64,000 nt of DNA, from contig JAAVFG010000049.1 of the NCBI GenBank assembly GCA_014800895.1, forward strand, positions 1-64,000. The letters run 5' to 3'. The notes below the pieces were generated by a model, which saw only the letters and a program-made list of their open reading frames with translations, made no database searches and was not told where the DNA came from. Source of the DNA: Bacteroidales bacterium. Its GTDB lineage: Bacteria > Bacteroidota > Bacteroidia > Bacteroidales > Muribaculaceae. Shown here one piece after another: positions 53,811 through 62,486 of the stretch (position 1 is the stretch's first letter; every line of letters begins with the position of its first letter). The translations under genes were made by a program, and so were the position numbers.

Positions 53811-56800
53811 ATGCGAACCAAGATAAGCAAATTAGTAAAAGACCTAAACGTAGGACTCCGCACTGCAGTAGATTTCCTGCGAAAACATAATATCGAGGTT
53901 GATGAGAATAATCCTAATGCGCGTATCGATGACGGAGCTGTCGATTTGCTGACAAAAGAATTCAGCACCGACAAGGATGTCAAGAAACGCAGCATAGATA
54001 TCATCAATACCAAGAAGGAGAAGAAGAACGAGCGTATCCAGACCCGCGAGGTCAAGACGGATGTGCCTAAGCTGAAAGTCCTGGGAAAGATAGACCTTGA
54101 TGATAAGGGTAAGAATCATTCAGCCGCCGCTGCGCCTGAATCGCCTAAGGCTGAATCGCCCAAGGCGGAGCCGGTGAAGACCGCTGCCTCAGCTCCTTCC
54201 AAGGAGACGCCGAAAGAGGAGGCTGCTAAGACTGTCGAGGCGCCCAAGGCGGAAGCCCCTGTTGTAAAGAAAGAGGAGCCTAAGCAACCAAGAAAAGAGG
54301 AGTCAAAGTCTGAGTCCAAACCGGCTGCGGCGCCTCAGAAAGAGGAATCTAAGAAAGCGGAGATGCCGGCAGCAACAGCCGCCCGGACCACCGCGAATGC
54401 AACTGTAGAGTCACATACAAAAGATAAATCATTGAACACCAACCATCACTCTGAGAAGAAAGAGACTGCAAAGACTACTGAGAATAATCATAAGGAGCAG
54501 TCAGGAGAATCCGAGAGCCAAGTGTTCCGTCTCTCCACCCCCCAGCAAGGACCGGAATTGAAAGTGGTCGGAAAGATTGACCTTTCGGTTCTTAACCAGT
54601 CTACACGTCCCCGCAAGAAAAGCAAGGCGGAACGTGCGCGTGCTAACGGTCAGGGAGGCAACGATGCCGACCGTAAGAAACGTAAGCGTATCGGTAAGGA
54701 AAAGGTAGATATCGAGAAGGCGGCTTCCCAGCCCGGATTCGGCAGCGAAAACCGTAAGAAAAACCGCGGCGGTCAGGGAGACCAGAACTCAGGAAATGGG
54801 GGCGGACGCAATCATGGCGGTCAGGGCAACCGTAATAATAATAATAATAACGCCGGCGGTCATAACTCCAATGGCGGCAATAATAATGGAGGCGGACGTA
54901 ATCGCGGACGTAATCGCGACGATCGCCGTCAGAATAAGCCTGAGGTTAACGCCGAGGATGTGCAGAAGCAGGTTAAAGAGACACTCGCACGTCTTACCAA
55001 TAAGACTACCAAGAAGAGTGTGAAATGGCGTAAGGAGAAGCGCGAGGAGATGCACAACCGCGAGCTGGAGAATCAGCAGCGCGAGGAGGCTGAGAGCCGC
55101 GTGATCAAGATCACGGAGTTCGTGACCGCAAACGACCTTGCCAATATGATGGATGTGCCTATCAATAATGTCATCGCCACTTGTATGAATCTCGGCGTGA
55201 TGGTCTCCATCAATCAGCGACTCGATGCCGAGACTATCAATATCGTAGCTGATGAGTTCGGGTTCACTACCGAATTCGTGAGCGCCGACGTGACTGAGGC
55301 TATCGAGACGGAGGAGGATAAAGAGGAAGATCTCGTAAGCCGTCCGCCGATCGTGACTGTCATGGGTCACGTCGACCACGGTAAGACTTCTCTTCTCGAC
55401 TATATACGCAAATCAAACGTCATCGCCGGCGAGGCGGGAGGTATCACGCAGCATATCGGTGCGTATAACGTCAAGCTTTCCGACGGTCGCCGCATAACAT
55501 TCCTTGATACTCCGGGCCACGAGGCGTTTACGGCGATGCGTGCGCGCGGAGCGAAGGTGACCGACCTCGCTATCATCATCGTGGCTGCCGATGACGATGT
55601 GATGCCTCAGACTATCGAGGCGATCAATCATGCCTCGGCAGCAGGCGTGCCGATGGTATTCGCCATCAATAAGATCGATAAGCCCGCGGCTAATCCCGAC
55701 AAGATCAAGGAGGAACTCGCCGGTATGAACTATCTCGTGGAGGAATGGGGTGGTAAATACCAGAGCCAGGATATATCAGCCAAGAAAGGTCTCGGAGTGG
55801 AAGAACTCATGGAGAAGGTATTGCTTGAGGCTGAGATGCTTGACCTGAAGGCGAATCCCGAGCGTAATGCAATCGGATCCGTAATCGAGTCGTCTCTTGA
55901 TAAAGGTCGCGGATATGTAGCCACTGTGCTTGTGCAGAACGGTACGTTGCGTGTGGGAGATGTGATTCTTGCCGGAACTCATTTCGGAAAGGTAAAGGCG
56001 ATGTTCAATGAGCGTAACCAGCGTGTGACAGAGGCGGGACCCGCCACTCCGGTGCTTATACTCGGCTTGAACGGCGCTCCTACTGCGGGCGATACATTCA
56101 ATGTGCTTGACACTGAGCAGGAGGCGCGCGAGATCGCCGGAAAGCGCGAGCAGTTGCAGCGTGAGCTCGGACTCCGCACCAAGAAGCGTGTCGGACTCGA
56201 GGAGCTCGGACGACGCAGAGCCCTCAATGACTTCCACGAGCTTAATCTTGTGGTCAAGGGTGACGTGGATGGATCAATCGAGGCTCTTTCCGATTCTCTT
56301 CTCAAGCTCTCCACCCCCGAGGTGCAGGTCAATGTGCTTCACAAGGGTGTCGGTGCTATCTCCGAGTCTGATGTAACATTGGCGGCGGCTTCAGATGCCA
56401 TCATCATCGGTTTCCAGGTGCGTCCCTCAGCCGCGGCTAAGCGCGAGGCTGAGAAGGAGGGTGTGGAAATCCGCCTCTACTCAGTCATCTATAAGGCGAT
56501 AGAAGAGGTCAAGGATGCGATGGAAGGTCTTCTTTCTCCCGAAATCAAGGAGGAAATCACCGGTACGGCAGAGGTGCTTCAGACTTACCATATCTCCAAG
56601 GTCGGCACTATCGCCGGAGCTATCGTGCGTGACGGTAAGATCAAGAGTCGTTCAAAAGTGCGCGTGATCCGCGACGGTATCGTGAAATACACCGGTGAGC
56701 TCGGCTCATTGAAACGCTTCAAGGATGATGTCAAGGAGGTGGTGTCAGGCTATGACTGCGGTCTGTCTCTCCAGGGCTATAATGATATCCGCGAAGGCGA

Positions 56801-56846
56801 TATGATTGAGGCATTCGAGGAGGTAGAGGTAAAGAAGACACTTTAA
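53811..56846 (+). CDS. infB: Translation initiation factor IF-2
   Basis: IF-2 is a GTPase that brings initiator tRNA to the ribosome. The 1011-residue protein has the IF2_N motif ([21 protein letters not shown]) at the start, then a long low-complexity Ala/Pro/Lys/Glu region (about 110-240). A Gly/Asn/Arg-rich stretch follows (about 310-375, with [11 protein letters not shown]). The G domain starts near 515 (G1 [13 protein letters not shown]3 DTPGHE, G4 NKID). Domains II-IV end in KKTL. The N-terminal linkers are longer and more Asn-rich than in enteric bacteria. Confidence 0.97.
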   Translation: MRTKISKLVKDLNVGLRTAVDFLRKHNIEVDENNPNARIDDGAVDLLTKEFSTDKDVKKRSIDIINTKKEKKNERIQTREVKTDVPKLKVLGKIDLDDKGKNHSAAAAPESPKAESPKAEPVKTAASAPSKETPKEEAAKTVEAPKAEAPVVKKEEPKQPRKEESKSESKPAAAPQKEESKKAEMPAATAARTTANATVESHTKDKSLNTNHHSEKKETAKTTENNHKEQSGESESQVFRLSTPQQGPELKVVGKIDLSVLNQSTRPRKKSKAERARANGQGGNDADRKKRKRIGKEKVDIEKAASQPGFGSENRKKNRGGQGDQNSGNGGGRNHGGQGNRNNNNNNAGGHNSNGGNNNGGGRNRGRNRDDRRQNKPEVNAEDVQKQVKETLARLTNKTTKKSVKWRKEKREEMHNRELENQQREEAESRVIKITEFVTANDLANMMDVPINNVIATCMNLGVMVSINQRLDAETINIVADEFGFTTEFVSADVTEAIETEEDKEEDLVSRPPIVTVMGHVDHGKTSLLDYIRKSNVIAGEAGGITQHIGAYNVKLSDGRRITFLDTPGHEAFTAMRARGAKVTDLAIIIVAADDDVMPQTIEAINHASAAGVPMVFAINKIDKPAANPDKIKEELAGMNYLVEEWGGKYQSQDISAKKGLGVEELMEKVLLEAEMLDLKANPERNAIGSVIESSLDKGRGYVATVLVQNGTLRVGDVILAGTHFGKVKAMFNERNQRVTEAGPATPVLILGLNGAPTAGDTFNVLDTEQEAREIAGKREQLQRELGLRTKKRVGLEELGRRRALNDFHELNLVVKGDVDGSIEALSDSLLKLSTPEVQVNVLHKGVGAISESDVTLAAASDAIIIGFQVRPSAAAKREAEKEGVEIRLYSVIYKAIEEVKDAMEGLLSPEIKEEITGTAEVLQTYHISKVGTIAGAIVRDGKIKSRSKVRVIRDGIVKYTGELGSLKRFKDDVKEVVSGYDCGLSLQGYNDIREGDMIEAFEEVEVKKTL

Positions 56847-56862
56847 TCTTCCGCAACAGATA

Positions 56863-57279
56863 ATGAAATATTATATAAATATCGGCACCAATCTCGGTCA
56901 TCGCAAGCTCAATCTGAGCAGAGCGGTGGCGGCGGTAGAGAGACGGTTCGGGTATTTTGAGATCTCAAAAGTGGTGGAGTCAGAGCCCTGGGGCTATGAC
57001 TCCACCAATCTCTTTCTGAACGTGGCAGTGATGTTCGAGAGCGAAGAAGAGCCCTTGGATGTGCTTCATGCCCTGCAGAAGATAGAGAAGGAGATATCTC
57101 CTGAAGCTCACCGCAATCCCGATGGAAGCTATCGCGACAGACTGATAGATATAGATATCATGGCGATAGAGAATGTGACTGTGGATCTTCCCGAATTGAA
57201 AGTGCCGCATCCTCATCTCTTTGACCGTCCCTTCTTTATAAATCCGCTCAAGGAGCTTCTGGGTAAAGAGGAGGATTAG
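56863..57279 (+). CDS. folK: 2-amino-4-hydroxy-6-hydroxymethyldihydropteridine diphosphokinase
   Basis: FolK transfers pyrophosphate from ATP to the pterin in folate synthesis. The 138-residue protein has the pterin-binding opening YYINIGTNLGHRKLNLSRAV, then SEPWGYDSTNLFLNVAV, the metal-binding segment RDRLIDIDIMAIEN near 95-108 and PHPHLFDRPFFINPL, all family-defining. It starts 16 bases after infB and may be cotranscribed with it. Confidence 0.94.
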   Translation: MKYYINIGTNLGHRKLNLSRAVAAVERRFGYFEISKVVESEPWGYDSTNLFLNVAVMFESEEEPLDVLHALQKIEKEISPEAHRNPDGSYRDRLIDIDIMAIENVTVDLPELKVPHPHLFDRPFFINPLKELLGKEED

Positions 57280-57345
57280 ATGGGAGAATATGAGTCCTTC
57301 CGAAAGTCAGGGAGGGATAATAAAAGAAATACATAAATAAAAATT

Positions 57346-57379
57346 ACAGGCGGGACACGATTAATCGAGTTCCGCCTGT
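57346..57379 (+). terminator. Hairpin between folK and dnaX
   Basis: Stem ACAGGCGG/CCGCCTGT (57346-57353 with 57372-57379) with a large loop, which includes the dnaX stop codon. It could serve both convergent genes. Confidence 0.55.
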
Positions 57380-59169
57380 ATGCTTTTAAGAAATTCACCC
57401 AACCCGTTGTTTTTGGCAATAGCCTTGATAAGAAATTCTTTAGGAGGGAGGATCTTGGCAACTTCTTTTGAAGTGTCCAATTCAGAAGTGATGGCTAAGA
57501 AATCATTCCGGAGCGAGTCGCGGAGAAAAGAGATAAGTTTTGGTGAAGACTCGAAAGCCTGTTTCTGTGCCGGATGGTCAAGCAGTAGATGAATTTCATT
57601 CTCACGAGGCATAGAAAGCGAAGCGCTCCTCATTGCAGAAGTCAGAATCCTTTGATCCGGATTAGCTATGATAAAATTATTCCATGCCTCCTGCAGAGCC
57701 TCTAAAGTAACGGGATTGTTCCTTCGCTCGGTAGATAATCTTTCGGTAGGGGTGTTGTCAGTTAACCTGACCGTCTGTGGCTTTGGCGCCGGTCGGCGGG
57801 GCGCTGAAGACGGGGCGGAAGAGGGTGTGACTACCGGCTGATGATTCATCGGTTTAGGAGGGGAGGGTGGAGCAGGTTGAGCGGATGCAGGGGAGGAAGG
57901 AGGAGCGGATGGAGATTGAGGCGTCTCAGGAGATTGAGGCGTCGAAGAGACGGGAGCGGGTCGTGCGGGCGCCGCAGGCGACTGAGGAGAAGCAGACACC
58001 GGCGCCGCCGTGGGATTCTGTAGACCCGGATTGCGGTAAGTGCCGTTAAAAGGAGGCTCAGCCGGAGAGAGAAGTTGACAAAGGCGTATCAGTGCCACCT
58101 CGACAAGTAGCTGCTTGTTGGAAGCGGTACGGTAATTGAAATCACACTCATTAAGGATTTTCAGAGCCGCATAATACCATTTAAGCGGCAGCGAGCCCGC
58201 TTGCTGACGAAATCTCTCAGCCGTATCGGCAGGAAGCTCGAGAAGCGGGAGAGTCTTTGGATCGGCAGCCACCATCAGGTCGCGCAGATGACGCCCTAAG
58301 CCGTCGATAAAGAATAAAGAGTCAAAACCCTTGTCGCGAATCTCCTTGTAGAGGAGGAGAGCATCCGGAATGTCCGACTTGGCGAACGCTTCCGTAAGAC
58401 GGAAGTAATATTCATAATCGAGGACATTGAGCGATTCAATGGTCTTATCGTATGTCACGTCGCCATCGCAGGAAGCCGCCACCTGATCAAAGATTGATAA
58501 CGCATCGCGCATCGCGCCGTCAGCTTTGCGGGCTATCACACCCAAGGCACGTCGTTCCGTAGAGATACCTTCGCTTTGAGCAACATATTCGAGATGATCG
58601 ATAGTGTCATCGATAGTGATGCGTTTGAAGTCATAGATCTGACAACGTGAGAGGATGGTGGGGATCACCTTATGCTTCTCGGTAGTGGCAAGAATAAAAA
58701 TCACATAAGAAGGGGGCTCCTCAAGCGTCTTGAGAAAAGCATTGAAAGCCGCGGAAGAGAGCATGTGTACCTCATCAATGATAAAGACACGATACTTGCC
58801 GCTCTGCGGAGGGATATTCACCTGCTCGGTAATGGCACGGATATCATTCACGCTATTATTAGAGGCGGCATCCAGTTCGATAAGATTATAAGAATTGCCC
58901 CTCTCTATGGCGCGACAGGACTCACACTCGCCGCATGCCTCTCCGTCGGGAGTAGGGTTAAGGCAGTTGATAGTCTTGGCAAATATACGGGCGCAGGAAG
59001 TCTTGCCCACACCACGCGGACCACAGAAGAGATAAGCCTGAGCGAGACGTCCCGAGGATATGGCATTCTTAAGAGTGACAGTCAGATTCTTTTGTCCCAC
59101 CACCGTCTTGAAAGTCGCCGGACGGTATTTACGGGCGCTGACTATATATTTCCTGTTGGAATCAGACAT
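57361..59169 (-). CDS. dnaX: DNA polymerase III subunit gamma/tau
   Basis: DnaX is the clamp-loader motor subunit of the replicase. The 602-residue protein has the P-loop LFCGPRGVGKTSCARIFAK (near 47-65), a zinc module with CxxxxxxxxCGECESC (near 68-86), DEVHM, and sensor 1 ILATTEKHKVIPTILSRCQ. A Pro/Ala/Ser linker (about 385-465) and a tau-like C-terminal region follow. No frameshift site for a separate gamma form was recognised. A complete promoter lies 22 bases upstream. Confidence 0.96.
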   Translation of the reverse strand: MSDSNRKYIVSARKYRPATFKTVVGQKNLTVTLKNAISSGRLAQAYLFCGPRGVGKTSCARIFAKTINCLNPTPDGEACGECESCRAIERGNSYNLIELDAASNNSVNDIRAITEQVNIPPQSGKYRVFIIDEVHMLSSAAFNAFLKTLEEPPSYVIFILATTEKHKVIPTILSRCQIYDFKRITIDDTIDHLEYVAQSEGISTERRALGVIARKADGAMRDALSIFDQVAASCDGDVTYDKTIESLNVLDYEYYFRLTEAFAKSDIPDALLLYKEIRDKGFDSLFFIDGLGRHLRDLMVAADPKTLPLLELPADTAERFRQQAGSLPLKWYYAALKILNECDFNYRTASNKQLLVEVALIRLCQLLSPAEPPFNGTYRNPGLQNPTAAPVSASPQSPAAPARPAPVSSTPQSPETPQSPSAPPSSPASAQPAPPSPPKPMNHQPVVTPSSAPSSAPRRPAPKPQTVRLTDNTPTERLSTERRNNPVTLEALQEAWNNFIIANPDQRILTSAMRSASLSMPRENEIHLLLDHPAQKQAFESSPKLISFLRDSLRNDFLAITSELDTSKEVAKILPPKEFLIKAIAKNNGLGEFLKSIQAELD

Positions 59170-59190
59170 ATAAAGAATAAATTATAACTA

Positions 59191-59220
59191 CAAATCTAAT
59201 AAAAAAATCCGATAATGCAA
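59191..59220 (-). promoter_or_regulatory. dnaX promoter
   Basis: On the minus strand TTG (59220-59218), 19 bases, TAGATTTG (59198-59191). Confidence 0.7.
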
Positions 59221-59346
59221 CAATATCCGCCTGTAGGCGTTACAATTTTAAGAATAAAAAGATAACCGAGATTTAACAATTATATTGTATCAGAAATTAC
59301 GCCTGGCATGGAATCATCCAGGAATTATCAAAATAGAATATAAGTT

Positions 59347-59904
59347 ATGAAGAGTTCTTTATATACCCGTACAGGAGATGACGGCACGACATCGCTTGTA
59401 GGAGGCGAGAGAGCCAAGAAGAATAGTCCCCGTCTGGAGGCATACGGCACGATTGATGAATTATCATCTTTCCTTGGAGCGATAGCGGCAGACATACGTA
59501 CGGACAGCGAGCTGCAGGGACAGATCCGAGAGATACAGAATGAGCTTTTCAATGTCGGCGCCTATCTTGCCACTCAGCCGGCATCGGGCACGCGTCCCGC
59601 CTGCGCCGCTCTTACGGAGTCAAAGATGCAGCAGCTTGAAGGCTGGATCGACGCTCTGGATGAGCAGACCCCGAAGATCAATAGTTTCGTCTTGCCCGGC
59701 GGCAGCGAATTGGCGGCGAAATGTCATCTGGCGCGCACAGTCTGTCGCAGAGCGGAGCGTCGAATTCTCGACCTCTCGGAAGAAGAATATGTAGATCCGA
59801 AAGTGACGGCATATATCAACCGTCTGTCAGATTATCTCTTCATAGCGGCGCGCTATATCAATTTCATGCGCGGTGTGAACGAAGTGATATGGAAACAAGG
59901 ATAA
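59347..59904 (+). CDS. Cob(I)alamin adenosyltransferase, PduO type
   Basis: The enzyme attaches 5'-deoxyadenosyl from ATP to reduced cobalamin. The 185-residue protein shows TRTGDDGTTSLVGGERAKK (ATP-binding N-terminus), the YGTIDELSSFLGA motif near 37-49, and LPGGSELAAKCHLARTVCRRAERR, the signature of the PduO family. It suggests use of adenosylcobalamin, for example for methylmalonyl-CoA mutase. The DUF2795 gene follows after 34 bases. Confidence 0.94.
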   Translation: MKSSLYTRTGDDGTTSLVGGERAKKNSPRLEAYGTIDELSSFLGAIAADIRTDSELQGQIREIQNELFNVGAYLATQPASGTRPACAALTESKMQQLEGWIDALDEQTPKINSFVLPGGSELAAKCHLARTVCRRAERRILDLSEEEYVDPKVTAYINRLSDYLFIAARYINFMRGVNEVIWKQG

Positions 59905-59938
59905 AAAAATAATACAAACGAAATAAAAACAGAAAGAT

Positions 59939-60160
59939 ATGTATTGGACACTTGAACTTGCGTCAAAGCTTGAGGACGCACCCTGGCCCGCCACAAAGGA
60001 GGAGCTCATAGATTTTGCGATGCGCAGTGGCGCCCCTATGGAAGTGATCGAGAATCTCCACGAGATCGAGGATGAAGGCGAGATCTACGAGAGCATCGAG
60101 GATATCTGGCCCGACTACCCCTCCAAAGACGACTTCTTCTTCAACGAAGAGGAGTATTAA
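59939..60160 (+). CDS. DUF2795 family small acidic protein
   Basis: This 73-residue protein is strongly acidic. The conserved WPATKEELIDFAMRSGAP segment fits DUF2795. Function unknown; in Bacteroidales it is often encoded just after the cobalamin adenosyltransferase, as here. Its last codons (encoding FFNEEEY) recur in degenerate form at 61519-61539. It is followed by an intrinsic terminator. Confidence 0.85.
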   Translation: MYWTLELASKLEDAPWPATKEELIDFAMRSGAPMEVIENLHEIEDEGEIYESIEDIWPDYPSKDDFFFNEEEY

Positions 60161-60205
60161 ACTAAATATAACCATAAAAACGGGTAAGTAATTGAGGATA
60201 AAGGA

Positions 60206-60237
60206 AATGAGGCAAGTAATGATAAACTTGTCTCATT
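60206..60237 (+). terminator. Terminator after the DUF2795 gene
   Basis: A 12-bp stem with one G-T pair (60206-60217 with 60226-60237) followed by a T run. Confidence 0.85.
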
Positions 60238-60297
60238 CTTTTTTATTAAAATTTTGATCTTTTGTTGTGAGTGCAAGGTTTTGGCAGTGATGTTTAT

Positions 60298-60305
60298 TAA
60301 TTTTG
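60298..60305 (+). promoter_or_regulatory. -7 box of the DUF1848 gene, leaderless geometry
   Basis: TAATTTTG is followed by CAGT and then the ATG, nearly the same sequence and spacing as at the M28 peptidase gene (TAATTTTGCAATATG). The nearest TTTG upstream is only 14 bases away. Confidence 0.5.
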
Positions 60306-60309
60306 CAGT

Positions 60310-61350
60310 ATGAAGCAGACGAAGATACGGATTGTAAAGGATGATGGGGAGGAGGTTGAGGCTTTTGCTCCTGTTATACTGTCAGCGAGTAGGGCTACGG
60401 ATATTCCGGCGTTTTATGCGGAATGGTTTTTCGAGAGATTGGAGAGTGGGTATTGTCGATGGCGGAATCCTTTCAATGGAGTGGATAGTTATGTGGCTTT
60501 TCGGGATGTTCGGTTTATTGTATTTTGGTCTAAGAATCCAAGTCCGCTTATCCCTTATCTTGATAGACTTAAAGAAAAGGAGATAGGTTGCTATATTCAA
60601 TATACGCTTAATGATTATGAGGATGAGGGATTGGAGCCGGGTGTGTCTTCTTTGCGTGAAAGGATTCGGACTTTCAAGGATCTGGTGGAGAATTTGGGAG
60701 TAGGGAGAGTGGTATGGCGATTTGACCCATTGCTACTTACTGATAAAATCGGGATTACGGAGTTATTGGCAAAGATTGAGAGGATTGGAGATCAGCTGAA
60801 GGGATATACGGAGAAATTAGTATTCAGTTTTGCTGATATATCTGTCTATCGTAAGGTGGGTAATAATCTTCGTAATCATGGAGTGAATTATCGTGAATGG
60901 ACGAAGACTGACATGATTGAGTTTGCCGAGAGATTATCGAAGTTGAATGTAGGTAAAGGATGGAATTTAAAGTTGGCGACTTGTGGGGAGAGGATAGATC
61001 TCGAACAATTCGGCATTACCCATAACAGATGTATCGATGACGAATTGATAACGAGGATAGGCTGGCAGGATGAAAAGTTGATGAATCATCTAGGGATGAA
61101 AGTCAATACTCTTATACCGTCTCTCTTTGGCGATACTGAAATTCCTGACAGAGCGATAATGATTGATGACAGTCATTATGCTATGCGGAGTCGCTCGAAC
61201 AAGGATTCAGGCCAACGTAAATTCTGTGGTTGCATAAATGCCAAGGATATAGGTCAATATAATACTTGTCCGCATGGCTGTCTATACTGCTATGCCAATA
61301 CGAGTCCGGAGTCTGCGCTCGCTAATTACCGGACTTGTAATTCTCTGTAG
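60310..61350 (+). CDS. DUF1848 domain protein with C-terminal Cys cluster
   Basis: The 346-residue protein has the DUF1848 opening VILSASRATDIPAFYAEWFF near 22-41, then FNGVDSYVAFRDVRFIVFWSKNP, also typical. The C-terminus holds CGCINAKDIGQYNTCPHGCLYCYAN, given here in two parts: CGC near 303 and CPHGCLYC near 319-326. The latter has CxxxCxxC spacing, suggesting an iron-sulfur cluster of radical-SAM type. Function unknown. Three 60-base samples counted by hand gave 38-45% GC against 55% in the adenosyltransferase gene, and a relic of another DUF2795 gene lies downstream. This hints at acquisition by transfer. Confidence 0.85.
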   Translation: MKQTKIRIVKDDGEEVEAFAPVILSASRATDIPAFYAEWFFERLESGYCRWRNPFNGVDSYVAFRDVRFIVFWSKNPSPLIPYLDRLKEKEIGCYIQYTLNDYEDEGLEPGVSSLRERIRTFKDLVENLGVGRVVWRFDPLLLTDKIGITELLAKIERIGDQLKGYTEKLVFSFADISVYRKVGNNLRNHGVNYREWTKTDMIEFAERLSKLNVGKGWNLKLATCGERIDLEQFGITHNRCIDDELITRIGWQDEKLMNHLGMKVNTLIPSLFGDTEIPDRAIMIDDSHYAMRSRSNKDSGQRKFCGCINAKDIGQYNTCPHGCLYCYANTSPESALANYRTCNSL

Positions 61351-61506
61351 GACATATCACTAAATAATACGTTATAATGCTATCTAAAGTCTTGGATATA
61401 GTAAACTTGTCTATCGTTGTCCGGTATAACCTTTCAAGTAGTTTTCAGGTCATCTGATACTTGTCGTATTTCGGTTGCTTTAGAGCTAATAAATTGATAG
61501 CCAGGT

Positions 61507-61539
61507 GATAATATCATCTTCAACGAGGAGGAATATTAA
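61507..61539 (+). pseudogene. 3' relic of a second DUF2795 gene
   Basis: The frame reads DNIIFNEEEY then TAA, matching the DUF2795 end (DDFFFNEEEY). Two of the codon differences are synonymous, and a stop lies three codons upstream. A terminator like that of the intact gene follows about 40 bases later. Confidence 0.6.
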
Positions 61540-61581
61540 GCCGTAATCGGGCGAAAACTTCGTCTTAAATAATTAAAATAC

Positions 61582-61622
61582 AAGCGATTGACGAGTTGAA
61601 AAGATAAACTTGTCAATCGCTT
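61582..61622 (+). terminator. Terminator, paralogous to 60206-60237
   Basis: A stem of 16 bp with one G-T pair (61582-61597 with 61607-61622) followed by T residues. It shares GATAAACTTGTC with the terminator of the intact DUF2795 gene. Confidence 0.85.
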
Positions 61623-61829
61623 TTTATCTTGGAGGGGGGGTAAAAATTAAAATCAAATTAATCCGGAATCCGCTTGCGGCTCAATCCCCTGAGAGCCGGG
61701 TTTGAGACTCATATATCAGGAAATCTGAAGCTTGCTCACGGAATCAGGCTAATTACGAACCAAGCCAATGGGAAATCGGGATAATGGGGCTTCCGCTTAA
61801 AAATTTTTTCGCTTTGCCGGTATTTTTAT

Positions 61830-61837
61830 TATCTTTG
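61830..61837 (+). promoter_or_regulatory. -7 box of the carbonic anhydrase gene
   Basis: TATCTTTG, with a predicted leader of about 35 bases. Confidence 0.5.
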
Positions 61838-61878
61838 GAATCTAAAGGGAAGATAATAACTCTGAAAATAATATAACT

Positions 61879-62430
61879 ATGATAGAAGAGATAAAGGAAT
61901 TCAATCGGAAATTTGTAGAGAATAAGGATTATGAGAGATTCGCTACAAGTAAATATCCGGATAAGAAGATAGCTATCGTGAGCTGCATGGATACGCGACT
62001 TGTGGAATTACTCCCCGCGGCTTTGGGTTTCCGCAATGGAGATGTCAAGATAATCAAGAATGCCGGAGGCACGATAGTGAATCCCTTCGACTCTACGATG
62101 CGTTCCATCCTTGTGGCGGTGTATGAGTTGGGAGTGACTGAGATAATGGTGATCGGTCATACTGAGTGTGGCGTGCAGGGAATGGATGCGGAGGAGATGC
62201 TTCACACCATGAAGGAGAGAGGCGTGAGCCAGGAGCATATCACCCTTATGGAGCATTGCGGTATCAATCTCCGCGAATGGCTGCATGGTTTTGAAGACAC
62301 TGACGCCGCGATCGTCGAGACCGTCGATCTTATTTCCCATCATCCGCTTATGCCTCCGGAGGGGGTAAACGTGCAGGGCTTTGTGATGGACAGCTATACC
62401 GGGGCATTACGACATATTGAGGTGGACTGA
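61879..62430 (+). CDS. Beta-class carbonic anhydrase
   Basis: The enzyme interconverts CO2 and bicarbonate in the cytoplasm. The 183-residue protein has the zinc ligands Cys36 (SCMDTR), His94 and Cys97 (IGHTECGV), and the Asp38-Arg40 dyad. KNAGGTIVNPF is also typical. The length fits the small cab-type subgroup. Bicarbonate supply could serve carboxylations and the succinate pathway. It is transcribed alone and converges with the helicase gene. Confidence 0.93.
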   Translation: MIEEIKEFNRKFVENKDYERFATSKYPDKKIAIVSCMDTRLVELLPAALGFRNGDVKIIKNAGGTIVNPFDSTMRSILVAVYELGVTEIMVIGHTECGVQGMDAEEMLHTMKERGVSQEHITLMEHCGINLREWLHGFEDTDAAIVETVDLISHHPLMPPEGVNVQGFVMDSYTGALRHIEVD

Positions 62431-62486
62431 ACCTCTCATTGCTTCGAGGGGACGACCCGGGGCGCGGTGCCGGCGAAGATAATAAT

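Larger units (their letters stand above)
61351..61878. other. Gene-free spacer after the DUF1848 gene
   Basis: It holds the DUF2795 relic (61507-61539), a terminator (61582-61622) and the carbonic anhydrase -7 box. The part 61650-61800 has a small stem CGGCTC/GAGCCG and no ORF; I cannot identify it. Confidence 0.6.

Noticed and set aside
57841-58023. Arg-rich plus-strand ORF inside dnaX
   Set aside because: It is the complement of the Pro/Ala/Ser linker of DnaX and has no independent support.
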